This document shows, one piece after another, positions 1 to 6,101 of a stretch of DNA of 6,122 nt; position 1 is the stretch's first letter, and every line of letters starts with the position of its first letter. The notes under the pieces are model-generated. The model had not been told where the DNA came from, did no database searches, and saw only the letters and a list, made by a program, of their open reading frames with translations. Source of the stretch: Bacillota bacterium (GTDB taxonomy: Bacteria; Bacillota; UBA4882; UBA8346); contig DNPP01000461.1 in the NCBI GenBank assembly GCA_003501365.1, positions 1 to 6,122 on the forward strand, in the 5' to 3' direction. Position numbers and translations under genes: made by a program.

Positions 1-41
1 ATTTTTATTCCAACTTTCTTTTTGGCTCACTAAGACAATTG

Positions 42-198
42 TTGGTCTAAACCTCTCTCTCGCTCTCCCCCTTAAGTGGGAGAGTAACCGCATAATTTTA
101 GGCCTAAATGCTTTTAGACGATATTTGCTATGGTTACCCTTCCACTTGAGTAAGCTATTTTATTTGCTTCAGAGGGGAAGGGCGAGGGTTAGGTCAAA
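42..198. repeat. Imperfect inverted-repeat element with nested palindromes (MITE-like)
   Basis: The ends are related in inverted orientation: 42-53 reads TTGGTCTAAACC and the complement of 187-198 reads TTTGACCTAACC. Inside them are nested structures. Positions 63-84 form a near-perfect 22-base palindrome (CTCTCCC, CTTAAG core, GGGAGAG, with one C/T mismatch pair). Positions 97-108 are the perfect palindrome TTTAGGCCTAAA, flanked by GCAT (90-93) and ATGC (108-111). CCCTTCC (137-143) pairs with GGAAGGG (176-182), with AAGC/GCTT inside. TAACC (85-89) pairs with GGTTA (132-136). No coding capacity and no clear target-site duplication is visible. It lies just downstream of the operon, so in RNA it could fold into a large hairpin, but there is no uridine tract to make it a classical terminator. 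Calling it a mobile or dispersed repeat is inference. Confidence 0.55.
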
Positions 199-266
199 TG
201 GGCCTCAGTCTTCAACAATAATTTCTGACAGAGCTGCTTTTTGGGTGGGCTATTCTTACTAGACCC

Positions 267-665
267 TCATTCAATTTCGGATCGGAATTCTTCATTAACG
301 CGAAATAAAAACCGTTCTACATCAATATTGGATAAAGATAGTTCCGCCGGCTCCAAAACTTTAATTTTACGAAATTCTTCTCGCAGTGTAAGGGGCATTA
401 AATCCCCGAGTGAATCCGCCTCTACAACCATCTCAACCGGAGCATAAGCCACTTCTTGATGATTCGCTTCTTCTGTGACCAAATATACCTCTTGCTCTAG
501 GTCCAAGGTTTCCAGGCTGAGACCTTGAAAAGGCAAGTTCCGTAGCAAAGAAATATTTCTGGCCCGGATATCTTTAGCGAGTTGTCGCAGATCATGGCGC
601 TGCCAAAAGAATTTACGGCCAGCGCCGGCTTCTGCCTTATAATCAAATCGGATTTTTGCCTTCAC
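267..665 (-). CDS. Unrecognised 132-residue protein, last gene of the phoP-phoR-rluB operon
   Basis: I do not recognise this family. The reading frame starts at GTG (665-663), with AAAGGG (680-675) nine bases upstream, and begins 21 bases after the rluB stop, so it is probably co-transcribed with rluB. The product is soluble: no signal peptide, membrane segment or cysteine motif. It is rich in Glu, Arg and Leu. The N-terminus is basic (MKAKIRFDYKAEAGAGRK, then WQRHDLRQLAKDIRARN at about 21-37), which could contact nucleic acid. The middle (about 55-85) looks like beta strands with many acidic residues. The C-terminal third is helical and charged (LREEFRKIKVLEP, about 94-106). Position after an rRNA-modifying enzyme makes an RNA- or ribosome-related role imaginable, but the sequence gives no proof. 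The coherent length, ribosome binding site and operon placement support a real gene. Confidence 0.8.
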   Translation of the reverse strand: MKAKIRFDYKAEAGAGRKFFWQRHDLRQLAKDIRARNISLLRNLPFQGLSLETLDLEQEVYLVTEEANHQEVAYAPVEMVVEADSLGDLMPLTLREEFRKIKVLEPAELSLSNIDVERFLFRVNEEFRSEIE

Positions 666-686
666 TGCTTTTTTCCCTTTCTGCTG

Positions 687-1433
687 TTACGGATGGAGTG
701 CCCCACCCCCGCCCTGCGCCTGTTGTTTCAAGCGATTCAGTTCGTTTAATTCTATATTGGTAGGATGGCGATATTCTCCGGGTTTAAGATCCCCGAGTTT
801 CAACGGGCCTACCTCTGCCCGGTGTAAATTAACCACCGGATGTCCGATAGCCAGCATCATCCGTTTGATCTGACGCTTACGACCTTCTCGGATACAAATT
901 TCGATGATAGCATTCCCATTTTCCGTGCCTTCTATCGCAACTTTTGCAGGAGCGGTTAATCCATCTGTGAGTAACACTCCGCTTCTTAAATTTTGAAGCT
1001 GTGACTCATCGGGTACTCCTCTTACCTTCACCCGGTATACTTTTTCCACTAAATGGCGGGGGTGGGTTAACGCCAAAGCCAATTCCCCATCGTTGGTAAA
1101 AAACAATAACCCGGACGTATCCAGATCAAGTCTTCCTACCGGATACAGCCGGGTATTCCCTGCTGGCAATAGATTCATAACTGTCGGACGGCCGAAAGGA
1201 TCACTAACCGTACTTAAATACCCCGGCGGTTTGTTCAAGATAAGATATTCATATTCTCCCTTTACTATTACCGGTTTACCGTCGATAGTCACATTATCGC
1301 CGGCCGGTTCAACTTGAACTCCCATTTCGGTGATGACTTGACCGTTGAGCATAACCCGTCCTTGCTGGATCAGTTGATCGGCTTGCCGCCTGGAGGCTAT
1401 CCCGGCCTGGGCCAATAATTTATTCAGTCTCAT
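687..1433 (-). CDS. rluB: RluB/RsuA-family rRNA pseudouridine synthase (probably 23S rRNA, RluB type)
   Basis: This 248-residue enzyme isomerises a specific uridine in ribosomal RNA to pseudouridine. Residues 1 to about 60 form an S4 RNA-binding domain (MRLNKLLAQAGIASRRQAD, then GRVMLNGQ). The catalytic domain follows: KPPGYLSTVSDPFGRPTV (68-85), the active-site motif GRLDLDTSGLLFFTNDGE (100-117) with the catalytic Asp expected at D103, and the C-terminal motif EGRKRQIKRMMLAIGHPVVN (183-202). Length and S4 domain fit RluB, RluF or RsuA; the RluB call rests on similarity to Firmicutes RluB-type proteins, so the exact rRNA position is not established. The start is the canonical MRLNKLL. It overlaps the end of the kinase gene by 14 bases, pointing to coupled translation. 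The C-terminal tail (QQAQGGGGALHP) is a short flexible extension. Confidence 0.93.
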   Translation of the reverse strand: MRLNKLLAQAGIASRRQADQLIQQGRVMLNGQVITEMGVQVEPAGDNVTIDGKPVIVKGEYEYLILNKPPGYLSTVSDPFGRPTVMNLLPAGNTRLYPVGRLDLDTSGLLFFTNDGELALALTHPRHLVEKVYRVKVRGVPDESQLQNLRSGVLLTDGLTAPAKVAIEGTENGNAIIEICIREGRKRQIKRMMLAIGHPVVNLHRAEVGPLKLGDLKPGEYRHPTNIELNELNRLKQQAQGGGGALHP

Positions 1434-2790
1434 CCTTCGGTTGTTCCTCCTCGCTGGGAACGTAAGGAAGCAGAAATGAAAATTGGCTGCCCTTACCCAA
1501 CTCGCTTACCACTGAAACCTTGCCGCCATGCCGTTCAATAATATGCTTCACAATGGATAGTCCTAATCCGGTGCCACCCATTGCTCGGGAACGGCCTTTA
1601 TCGACCCGGTAAAACCGTTCGAAAAGGCGGGCCAGACTTTCTTTGGGTACCCCAAGGCCATTATCTTTAATATAAAAGACAACGCCGTCACTCGTTTCAT
1701 GAGTGCCGATTTGAATACTACCATCCTCAGGGGTATACTTAATTGCATTATCCAATAGATTGATAATAACTTCCCGCAGTAGATCCTCGTCGCCATGTAT
1801 TATCGTTGCCTGGAGTTCTCTTTTTAATTCCAAGTTTTTCTCCCGCAAGCGGCTCTCCACCGTTACTATGATATCCTCCACTAACCGGTTAAGATTAATG
1901 GGTTTCTTCTTTAGCTCGGTTTTTCCGGATTCCATTTTAGAGAGATCCAAAAGATCATGGATAATATTATTTAACCGTTCGGTCTCTTGATAAATAATGG
2001 TTAAAAACTTGAGTGCGGTCTCCCGCTGATTGATTGCGCCGTCAATTAGCGTTTCGATAAAGCCCTTAATCGAAGTCAACGGAGTCTTTAATTCGTGGGA
2101 GACGTTAGCCACAAAGTCTTTGCGCATTGTTTCCAATTGACGCAATTTAGTGACATCCCCAATTACGGCTACCACCCCACGGACTTCGTTGACATCATCC
2201 CTGATGGGCGCCAAGCGAAGTTGGAGAACCCTTTCCATAACACCCGGCCAGATAATCTCCCGTTCTTGGGGATAGCCCTTGACATAGACTTGATGAAAAA
2301 TATCACTCAATTCGGAATCGGGAAATACCTTGTAGGGAAACTCACCAACTCCCTCCCCGGGATTTAAATTAAACAATTCTCTGGCAGCTGGATTGATTAA
2401 ACTGATTTGCCCGGTGATGTCGGTCGCCACTACTCCTTCGGACATGCTCGCCAAAATAGCCTGGATCTCTTCCATCCGTCCATGCAAAGTGCTTAGTTGG
2501 CTGGTATGGGCGCGATCTAACTTTTCTAAACCTTTGGCAAGTCTTCCATAGTAATCGTTCCGTCTGGTAAGCCGATTGCGGATTGGGATTCCAATCTGTA
2601 GATTGACCATGAAATCATAGAGCTCTTTTAAGGGAGCGTTAAATAACTTAAATATCAATACTCCAATGAAAATAAACCAGATTAACGTGAATAATGGAAA
2701 ATATAGATTATGCCATAAAAAGCCGGCTAATAAAAAGGGCAAAAAAAGAAGGAGGAGCAGACCCCCCAAACGCCACCCAATTTGCTTCAT
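1420..2790 (-). CDS. phoR: Membrane sensor histidine kinase, PhoR/PnpS type
   Basis: This 456-residue kinase autophosphorylates on histidine and should phosphorylate the regulator encoded just upstream. Two hydrophobic segments (about 9-25 and 31-48) are separated by only a few residues, so there is no external sensor domain. A HAMP-like linker follows (about 50-100), then a PAS domain (about 106-215; ILASMSEGVVATDITGQI at its start), the HisKA helix FVANVSHELKTPLTSIKGFI with phospho-acceptor H232, and a HATPase domain with the N box LLDNAIKYT (N348), G1 DNGLGV (376-381), F box FERFYRVD (390-397) and G2 GGTGLGLSIVKHI (405-417). All catalytic motifs are intact. The ATG at 2790 is chosen because AGGAGA lies five bases upstream; an upstream TTG at 2865 in the same frame would overlap the regulator and break the membrane topology. 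The layout is that of PhoR/PnpS; phosphate as signal is inferred from family. Confidence 0.93.
   Translation of the reverse strand: MKQIGWRLGGLLLLLFLPFLLAGFLWHNLYFPLFTLIWFIFIGVLIFKLFNAPLKELYDFMVNLQIGIPIRNRLTRRNDYYGRLAKGLEKLDRAHTSQLSTLHGRMEEIQAILASMSEGVVATDITGQISLINPAARELFNLNPGEGVGEFPYKVFPDSELSDIFHQVYVKGYPQEREIIWPGVMERVLQLRLAPIRDDVNEVRGVVAVIGDVTKLRQLETMRKDFVANVSHELKTPLTSIKGFIETLIDGAINQRETALKFLTIIYQETERLNNIIHDLLDLSKMESGKTELKKKPINLNRLVEDIIVTVESRLREKNLELKRELQATIIHGDEDLLREVIINLLDNAIKYTPEDGSIQIGTHETSDGVVFYIKDNGLGVPKESLARLFERFYRVDKGRSRAMGGTGLGLSIVKHIIERHGGKVSVVSELGKGSQFSFLLPYVPSEEEQPKDETE
1446..1451 (-). promoter_or_regulatory. rluB ribosome binding site with long spacing
   Basis: AGGAGG on the minus strand lies 12 bases before the rluB ATG, longer than the usual 5-9. 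It sits inside the 3' end of the kinase gene. A weaker GAAGG directly abuts the ATG. With the 14-base gene overlap this suggests rluB depends partly on ribosomes finishing the kinase. Confidence 0.6.
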
Positions 2791-2791
2791 C

Positions 2792-3487
2792 TCATTCTCC
2801 TCTGAAGCGGTAACCGACTCCTCGTACAGTCTCCAAATAAATAGGCTCGGCCGGATTGTCCTCAATTTTTTGACGCAACCGCCTTACATGGACATCTACT
2901 GTCCGGGTATCGCCAAAATATTCATATCCCCAAAGGTGTTCCAGCAAAAATTCCCTGGTAAAAGCCCGACCCGGGTTTAACAACAGCAGCTTTAAAAAAT
3001 CAAATTCCTTGGGCGTGAGTTCAACTTCGCTCCCTTTCACCTTTACCAGATGTTGACGAAGATCCATACGGATTTCGCCGATTTCGATGATCGCCGGTTC
3101 ATCTTCATCCACGTTACCTGAGCGCCGCAACACTGCCCGAACCCTGGCAGCCAATTCGCGAGGCGAAAAAGGTTTGGTCACATAGTCATCCGCGCCCATT
3201 TCCAATCCCAGCACGCGGTCAGCCTCTTCGCTTTTTGCAGTAAGGATAATGATGGGGATAGACTTGGTTTGACTATCCGCCCGTAGTTGTTTGCATACCG
3301 ACAAACCGTCAAGTTCCGGCAGCATTAGATCCAAAATAACCAGATCCGGCAATTCCTGCTGGACTAATTCCAGCCCTTTGCGGCCGGTTCCCGCAGAAAT
3401 TGTCCGATAGCCTTCCCGATCCAAATTATATTTAACCAGTTCAACTATATTGGGTTCATCTTCAATAATGGCAATTGTTCCAGGCAT
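2792..3487 (-). CDS. phoP: OmpR/PhoB-family response regulator (PhoP type)
   Basis: This 231-residue DNA-binding regulator is the partner of the kinase that follows it. The receiver domain (about 1-120) has the acidic pair E9/D10 (IIEDEP), phospho-acceptor D53 in VILDLMLPELDG, the switch threonine T83 (IILTAK) and lysine K105 (DDYVTKPFSPREL). After a short acidic linker (DEDEP, about 127-131) comes a winged-helix DNA-binding domain (about 130-231) with ELTPKEFDFLKLLLLNPGR, the recognition region GDTRTVDVHVRRLRQKIE (192-209) and the wing VRGVGYRF (221-228). All phosphotransfer residues are present. The ATG at 3487 has GGGAGG eight bases upstream; a TTG at 3508 in frame would put that site inside the gene and is rejected. 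The stop is followed after one base by the kinase ATG. Resemblance is to PhoP/PhoB; the regulated genes cannot be read from this window. Confidence 0.94.
   Translation of the reverse strand: MPGTIAIIEDEPNIVELVKYNLDREGYRTISAGTGRKGLELVQQELPDLVILDLMLPELDGLSVCKQLRADSQTKSIPIIILTAKSEEADRVLGLEMGADDYVTKPFSPRELAARVRAVLRRSGNVDEDEPAIIEIGEIRMDLRQHLVKVKGSEVELTPKEFDFLKLLLLNPGRAFTREFLLEHLWGYEYFGDTRTVDVHVRRLRQKIEDNPAEPIYLETVRGVGYRFRGE
2796..2801 (-). promoter_or_regulatory. Kinase ribosome binding site embedded in the regulator's last codons
   Basis: AGGAGA on the minus strand lies five bases before the kinase ATG at 2790 and forms part of the final Arg-Gly-Glu codons of the regulator. The junction is TGA-G-ATG. 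This decides the kinase start and indicates translational coupling. Confidence 0.8.
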
Positions 3488-3495
3488 TTGCAAAG

Positions 3496-3501
3496 CCTCC
3501 C
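3496..3501 (-). promoter_or_regulatory. Ribosome binding site of the response regulator
   Basis: GGGAGG on the minus strand lies eight bases upstream of the ATG at 3487. It decides between this ATG and the in-frame TTG at 3508. Confidence 0.85.
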
Positions 3502-3517
3502 TTGTCAATTTAGGTCT

Positions 3518-3526
3518 ATTATACCA
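3518..3526 (-). promoter_or_regulatory. Extended -10 promoter of the phoP-phoR-rluB operon
   Basis: The minus strand reads TGGTATAAT here, a perfect TATAAT (3523-3518) with the TGn extension. At 17-base spacing the -35 position holds TGTCCT, a poor match to TTGACA, so the extended -10 or an activator may compensate. A start near 3511 would leave a leader of about 23 bases before the ATG, ample for the GGGAGG site. The T-rich stretch between the two positions is an eight-base run. I looked for Pho-box direct repeats here and found only isolated half-site-like words. Confidence 0.65.
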
Positions 3527-3678
3527 AAAAAAAGTTAGAAAGGACAGGGGTTATAAAATATTGAAAAGGGATAAGATTTTGGTAATTGTTAAATACTATT
3601 TGTTCTATTCAAGTTTATTCATTGTGCCTAAGCGGATCTTCCTAATCGTTTTATTGTTCAACCGATATCCCCCTGGGA

Positions 3679-3912
3679 TTACCGCTCCATTATGCTGAAG
3701 ATCTCGTCGATCGTGATCTCGCACAGACCGCCCCAGACCAGAGTATTTCCATGCTCCACCCGGACCGCCTTGAAACGCTCCAATTCGGCCAGTTCGCTAA
3801 AACGCACGGCTTGCAGCCGCGGTCCCATATTGTAGATGATTTGATGGTTGTTGCCGAGGGTAATCGTCAGTGTATAATCATCGTTAGGAATCACATTGAC
3901 AATTTTAGACAT
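3679..3912 (-). CDS. DUF2442-type small protein
   Basis: This 77-residue protein matches the general pattern of DUF2442: an N-terminal KIVNVIPNDDYTLTITLGNN hairpin, a linker with a Met-Gly-Pro-Arg-Leu turn, a short helix (FSELAELERFKAV), the strand VRVEHGNTLVWGGLCEITID and a final EIFSIMER helix. Family members are of unknown function, usually 70-100 residues long, and often stand beside a DUF4160 protein in a toxin-antitoxin-like pair. No DUF4160 reading frame is seen in the adjacent gaps, so this copy appears solitary. The ATG at 3912 is chosen because AAGGAG lies six bases upstream; the in-frame ATG at 3918 directly abuts that site. It is separated from both neighbours by 190 bases or more and probably has its own transcript. 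No signal peptide or membrane segment. The family call is from memory of the pattern. Confidence 0.8.
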   Translation of the reverse strand: MSKIVNVIPNDDYTLTITLGNNHQIIYNMGPRLQAVRFSELAELERFKAVRVEHGNTLVWGGLCEITIDEIFSIMER

Positions 3913-3918
3913 TAACAT

Positions 3919-3924
3919 CTCCTT
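3919..3924 (-). promoter_or_regulatory. Ribosome binding site of the DUF2442 gene, abutting a tandem repeat
   Basis: AAGGAG on the minus strand, six bases from the ATG at 3912. Its first two bases belong to the last unit of the seven-base tandem array, so the array lies directly against the translation start signal. Confidence 0.8.
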
Positions 3925-3971
3925 GCAGTCTGCAGTCTGCAGTTTTCAGTTTTCAGTTTTCAGTTTTCAGC
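3923..3971. repeat. Seven tandem copies of a 7-base repeat
   Basis: Read on the plus strand in units of seven: TTGCAGT, CTGCAGT twice, TTTCAGT three times and TTTCAGC, together 49 bases without interruption. There are two subtypes, CTGCAGT and TTTCAGT, sharing the CAGT core, as if one subtype arose by mutation and then expanded. On the transcribed minus strand it reads as ACTGAAA followed by ACTGCAG units. It sits in the untranslated leader of the DUF2442 gene, so copy-number change would alter leader length and not the reading frame. Confidence 0.9.
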
Positions 3972-4036
3972 TCTTAGCAAAGCCTTAAAGCCATACAAAG
4001 ACTCTTGTTAAAAAAATAAAAACCCTATCACAAAAA

Positions 4037-4045
4037 ATCATAGCA
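4037..4045 (-). promoter_or_regulatory. Weak candidate promoter for the DUF2442 gene
   Basis: The minus strand reads TGCTATGAT, a TGn extension with five of six matches to TATAAT. No good -35 lies at 16-18 bases. A start near 4030 would give a leader of about 118 bases containing the seven-base array. The gap 3913-4136 is AT-rich, so a chance match is possible. Confidence 0.3.
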
Positions 4046-4136
4046 GGATTTTAAAAATTTTCATATTATCGGATGCGATACTTTTTTAATGAAAGCTACT
4101 TAGAGAGACGTTAGAACTTGTCCCCGGCTGGCGAAT

Positions 4137-6101
4137 TTAAAAATATGCTTTCCAGGTCAAATTGGCGGTTGTATCTACTCCGTCTCTGGATTTCGAACCT
4201 TCCCGGGCCCAGTTAGAATAGTTGTAAACCAGGCTAAGAGTGGACCGGAGTCCTATCCGCAAATATATCGCCGGCAATACCCCATAAGAATTTATCCTTG
4301 TCCGCTCGCCGCCGTCTAATTCTTCGTTGATTCGATAGAAAAGTGCTATTGTAGTTCGAGGTAGATTAGGGTATGCTTTCATATCCCAGGTCAGACGGGC
4401 CTCTGTCGATTTGAACCAATCTCCGTCTTCATCCTTTTGATCGCTCCATTGCAACGAGGGAGTGAGATTATAAGCGCCGATAGGCTGAGTCCAGGAACTT
4501 ATAAGTTGGAGTTGTTCATATGTATCGCCGGGTTCGGGATAACGGGTCTTTTCGTAATTACAATTGAGTCTTAAAGTTGATACGCCGATACTTTGCTGTA
4601 TACCGATAATCATAATGTTATTCTCACTATTCTCACTAATGGAGTCTCCCGCTTTGTTTTGGAAATCGCCCTGGTAACCGGTATTTAATCGAAAGCCGGA
4701 TTCCGAATGATAATCATACATGGTGGTAATATTCTTGCGGGTTATGGTATAAGGCAGAGTATTATCCAGATTATCCCGTGATATTGAACCGTCCATACTT
4801 AAACTCTGTTTTTTATTAATCGTGGTACTGGTTCGGATACCATAGCTCTGCATACCCCTCCGGCTGGAGTTGAAGATAGATGATGAACCGACATCCGGGT
4901 ATTCCGGCTCCAGTATTTGATAATCCAAACCCCAGTCAAAATTGGTAAGCGATTTATCGAGGTGAAGCGTGAATCCATTGCCTGAACTGCCGGCAGTTTT
5001 GTCGAAGCCGTGGATAACTTCAAAGCGAAGCAATCCCAGACTATTAAGTGGCGTATTGCCTCTAAAGCCAGTAAAATCGTAACCGGCGCTGTCGCCAAGA
5101 TTGACAAAATACCCTCCCAGCAGCAGTCCCGAATTTGCCCGCCAGTCTCCGCCGATGCCGGTCATGTTGTATAAATAGGGAGAACCAATCCCATATGAAC
5201 TGCCCGATTCACCGCTAAAGGCCGCCCAATGATATTCTCCGCCCGATCCACCCAGGGTGTCTTCGGCCACTCCGCCTTTCATCACCAGCCCTACTTGGAG
5301 AAGCTCCGAGTCTAAGCTGGCGTTAACACATCCCAGGACCAGCGAGGATTGTTGATGATAAAAGCCCAGCGAGTAGTCATCATAGTAAAAATTATAATCG
5401 TTATAATAATAATCAGGTGGTGTACCTGGATAATCACTGACCCGGCTCGTAACATTCAGGCGGATATCGGTCTCCCGGTAACGCCCCTGGGCTGTCAGAT
5501 CCAATGTATCCATAGTTTTCTTAACAGGACTGGCATCGTATCTTAAAGAATTACTGCCACCTATATCCAATCTTCCTTCCCCGACCGTAACTTCAAAATT
5601 CCAACGTAGCTCCGCCGGATTGCCGGCCAAGTCTTGGACGCTGAAGCGGAGCTCATGCTTGCCCCGGGCCAGAGCTATATCCGGCTGATAACCGATACGC
5701 CAGGGAGCATTAGCCATTTGTCCGGTCACATCCTCTTGCTCAATAACGGCTTTGGCGGTTACCTCCATCCGATCTACAAACAAATGGATGGTGTCACTAT
5801 TGATTCCCGATAAAACATCGGCGAAGGTAACCTCGATTCGGAGTGTGCCGGTTTCTACCTGGCTGTTTTTCAGCGGTGATATAATGTTAATTTGCGGCGG
5901 TGCTACATCGGAGGCATACTCAGCCGTTCCGGCGGCGTAGGTTACGATTGGTAGAAACAATAAGCAAACCATTATGGCGTTTAGCCGAATCAGATGACCC
6001 AGTAAAAATTTATTTGTTTCATTTTGTCTTTCCAAAATATGTTTAAAGTTAAAGTCCAATTTTACCGCCGAACCCAAACCCTCTGGCTTGAGTAAACCCA
6101 T
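4137..6101 (-). CDS. Putative outer-membrane beta-barrel protein with N-terminal Ig-like domain
   Basis: As read from the ATG at 6101, this is 654 residues. A signal-peptide-like hydrophobic stretch (about 42-53) is preceded by Lys, His and Arg and followed by a possible cleavage site TYA/AG at 56/57. An Ig-like domain spans about 66-174 (PPQINIISPLKNSQV, then SGINSDTIHLFVDRMEVT and GKHELRFSVQDLAGNPAEL). After it come a Tyr/Asp-rich patch (223-243) and a long run of amphipathic strands with Gly/Asn/Asp turns. The chain ends TTANLTWKAYF, with hydrophobic residues at -1, -3, -5 and -7 as in the barrel-assembly signal of outer-membrane proteins. It has only a few cysteines and no enzyme motif. 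A porin, adhesin or structural role is possible; I do not recognise a named family. The start is uncertain: GGCGGT eight bases before the ATG is a fair ribosome site, but 43 residues then precede the hydrophobic core. Confidence 0.75.
   Translation of the reverse strand: MGLLKPEGLGSAVKLDFNFKHILERQNETNKFLLGHLIRLNAIMVCLLFLPIVTYAAGTAEYASDVAPPQINIISPLKNSQVETGTLRIEVTFADVLSGINSDTIHLFVDRMEVTAKAVIEQEDVTGQMANAPWRIGYQPDIALARGKHELRFSVQDLAGNPAELRWNFEVTVGEGRLDIGGSNSLRYDASPVKKTMDTLDLTAQGRYRETDIRLNVTSRVSDYPGTPPDYYYNDYNFYYDDYSLGFYHQQSSLVLGCVNASLDSELLQVGLVMKGGVAEDTLGGSGGEYHWAAFSGESGSSYGIGSPYLYNMTGIGGDWRANSGLLLGGYFVNLGDSAGYDFTGFRGNTPLNSLGLLRFEVIHGFDKTAGSSGNGFTLHLDKSLTNFDWGLDYQILEPEYPDVGSSSIFNSSRRGMQSYGIRTSTTINKKQSLSMDGSISRDNLDNTLPYTITRKNITTMYDYHSESGFRLNTGYQGDFQNKAGDSISENSENNIMIIGIQQSIGVSTLRLNCNYEKTRYPEPGDTYEQLQLISSWTQPIGAYNLTPSLQWSDQKDEDGDWFKSTEARLTWDMKAYPNLPRTTIALFYRINEELDGGERTRINSYGVLPAIYLRIGLRSTLSLVYNYSNWAREGSKSRDGVDTTANLTWKAYF

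Noticed and set aside
63..84. Classical intrinsic terminator for the operon at the 22-base palindrome
   Set aside because: The stem is good, but on the minus strand it is followed by a purine-rich GAG run and not by uridines.
241..447. Plus-strand open frame opposite the end of the 132-residue gene
   Set aside because: Low-complexity Ser/Arg-rich translation, no ribosome binding site, and it lies antisense to a better-supported gene.
2791..2865. Longer kinase starting at TTG 2865
   Set aside because: It would overlap the regulator by more than 70 bases and put a charged segment before the membrane helices, while the ATG at 2790 has a well-spaced ribosome binding site.
3524..3620. Pho box upstream of the regulator gene
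   Set aside because: Only single words (TTAACA near 3585, CTGTCC near 3545) occur; no second copy lies at the 11-base period expected for a PhoP or PhoB site.
3450..3698. Plus-strand open frame crossing the operon promoter spacer
   Set aside because: It spans the regulator start, the promoter and an AT-rich gap. The hydrophobic translation is what AT-rich DNA gives by chance, and no ribosome binding site precedes it.
3923..3971. Possible CRISPR array
   Set aside because: Units are only seven bases and contiguous with no spacers, so it is a simple tandem repeat.
4067..4080. Small hairpin TATCGGATGCGATA followed on the plus strand by a T run
   Set aside because: A five-base AT-rich stem is too weak, and the T run is on the strand with no gene to terminate. 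In the minus direction the tract is interrupted.
4799..5107. Second minus-strand open frame inside the barrel gene, plus several plus-strand frames opposite the kinase and barrel genes
   Set aside because: They are shadows of long genes with recognisable domains; none has its own start signals or family features.
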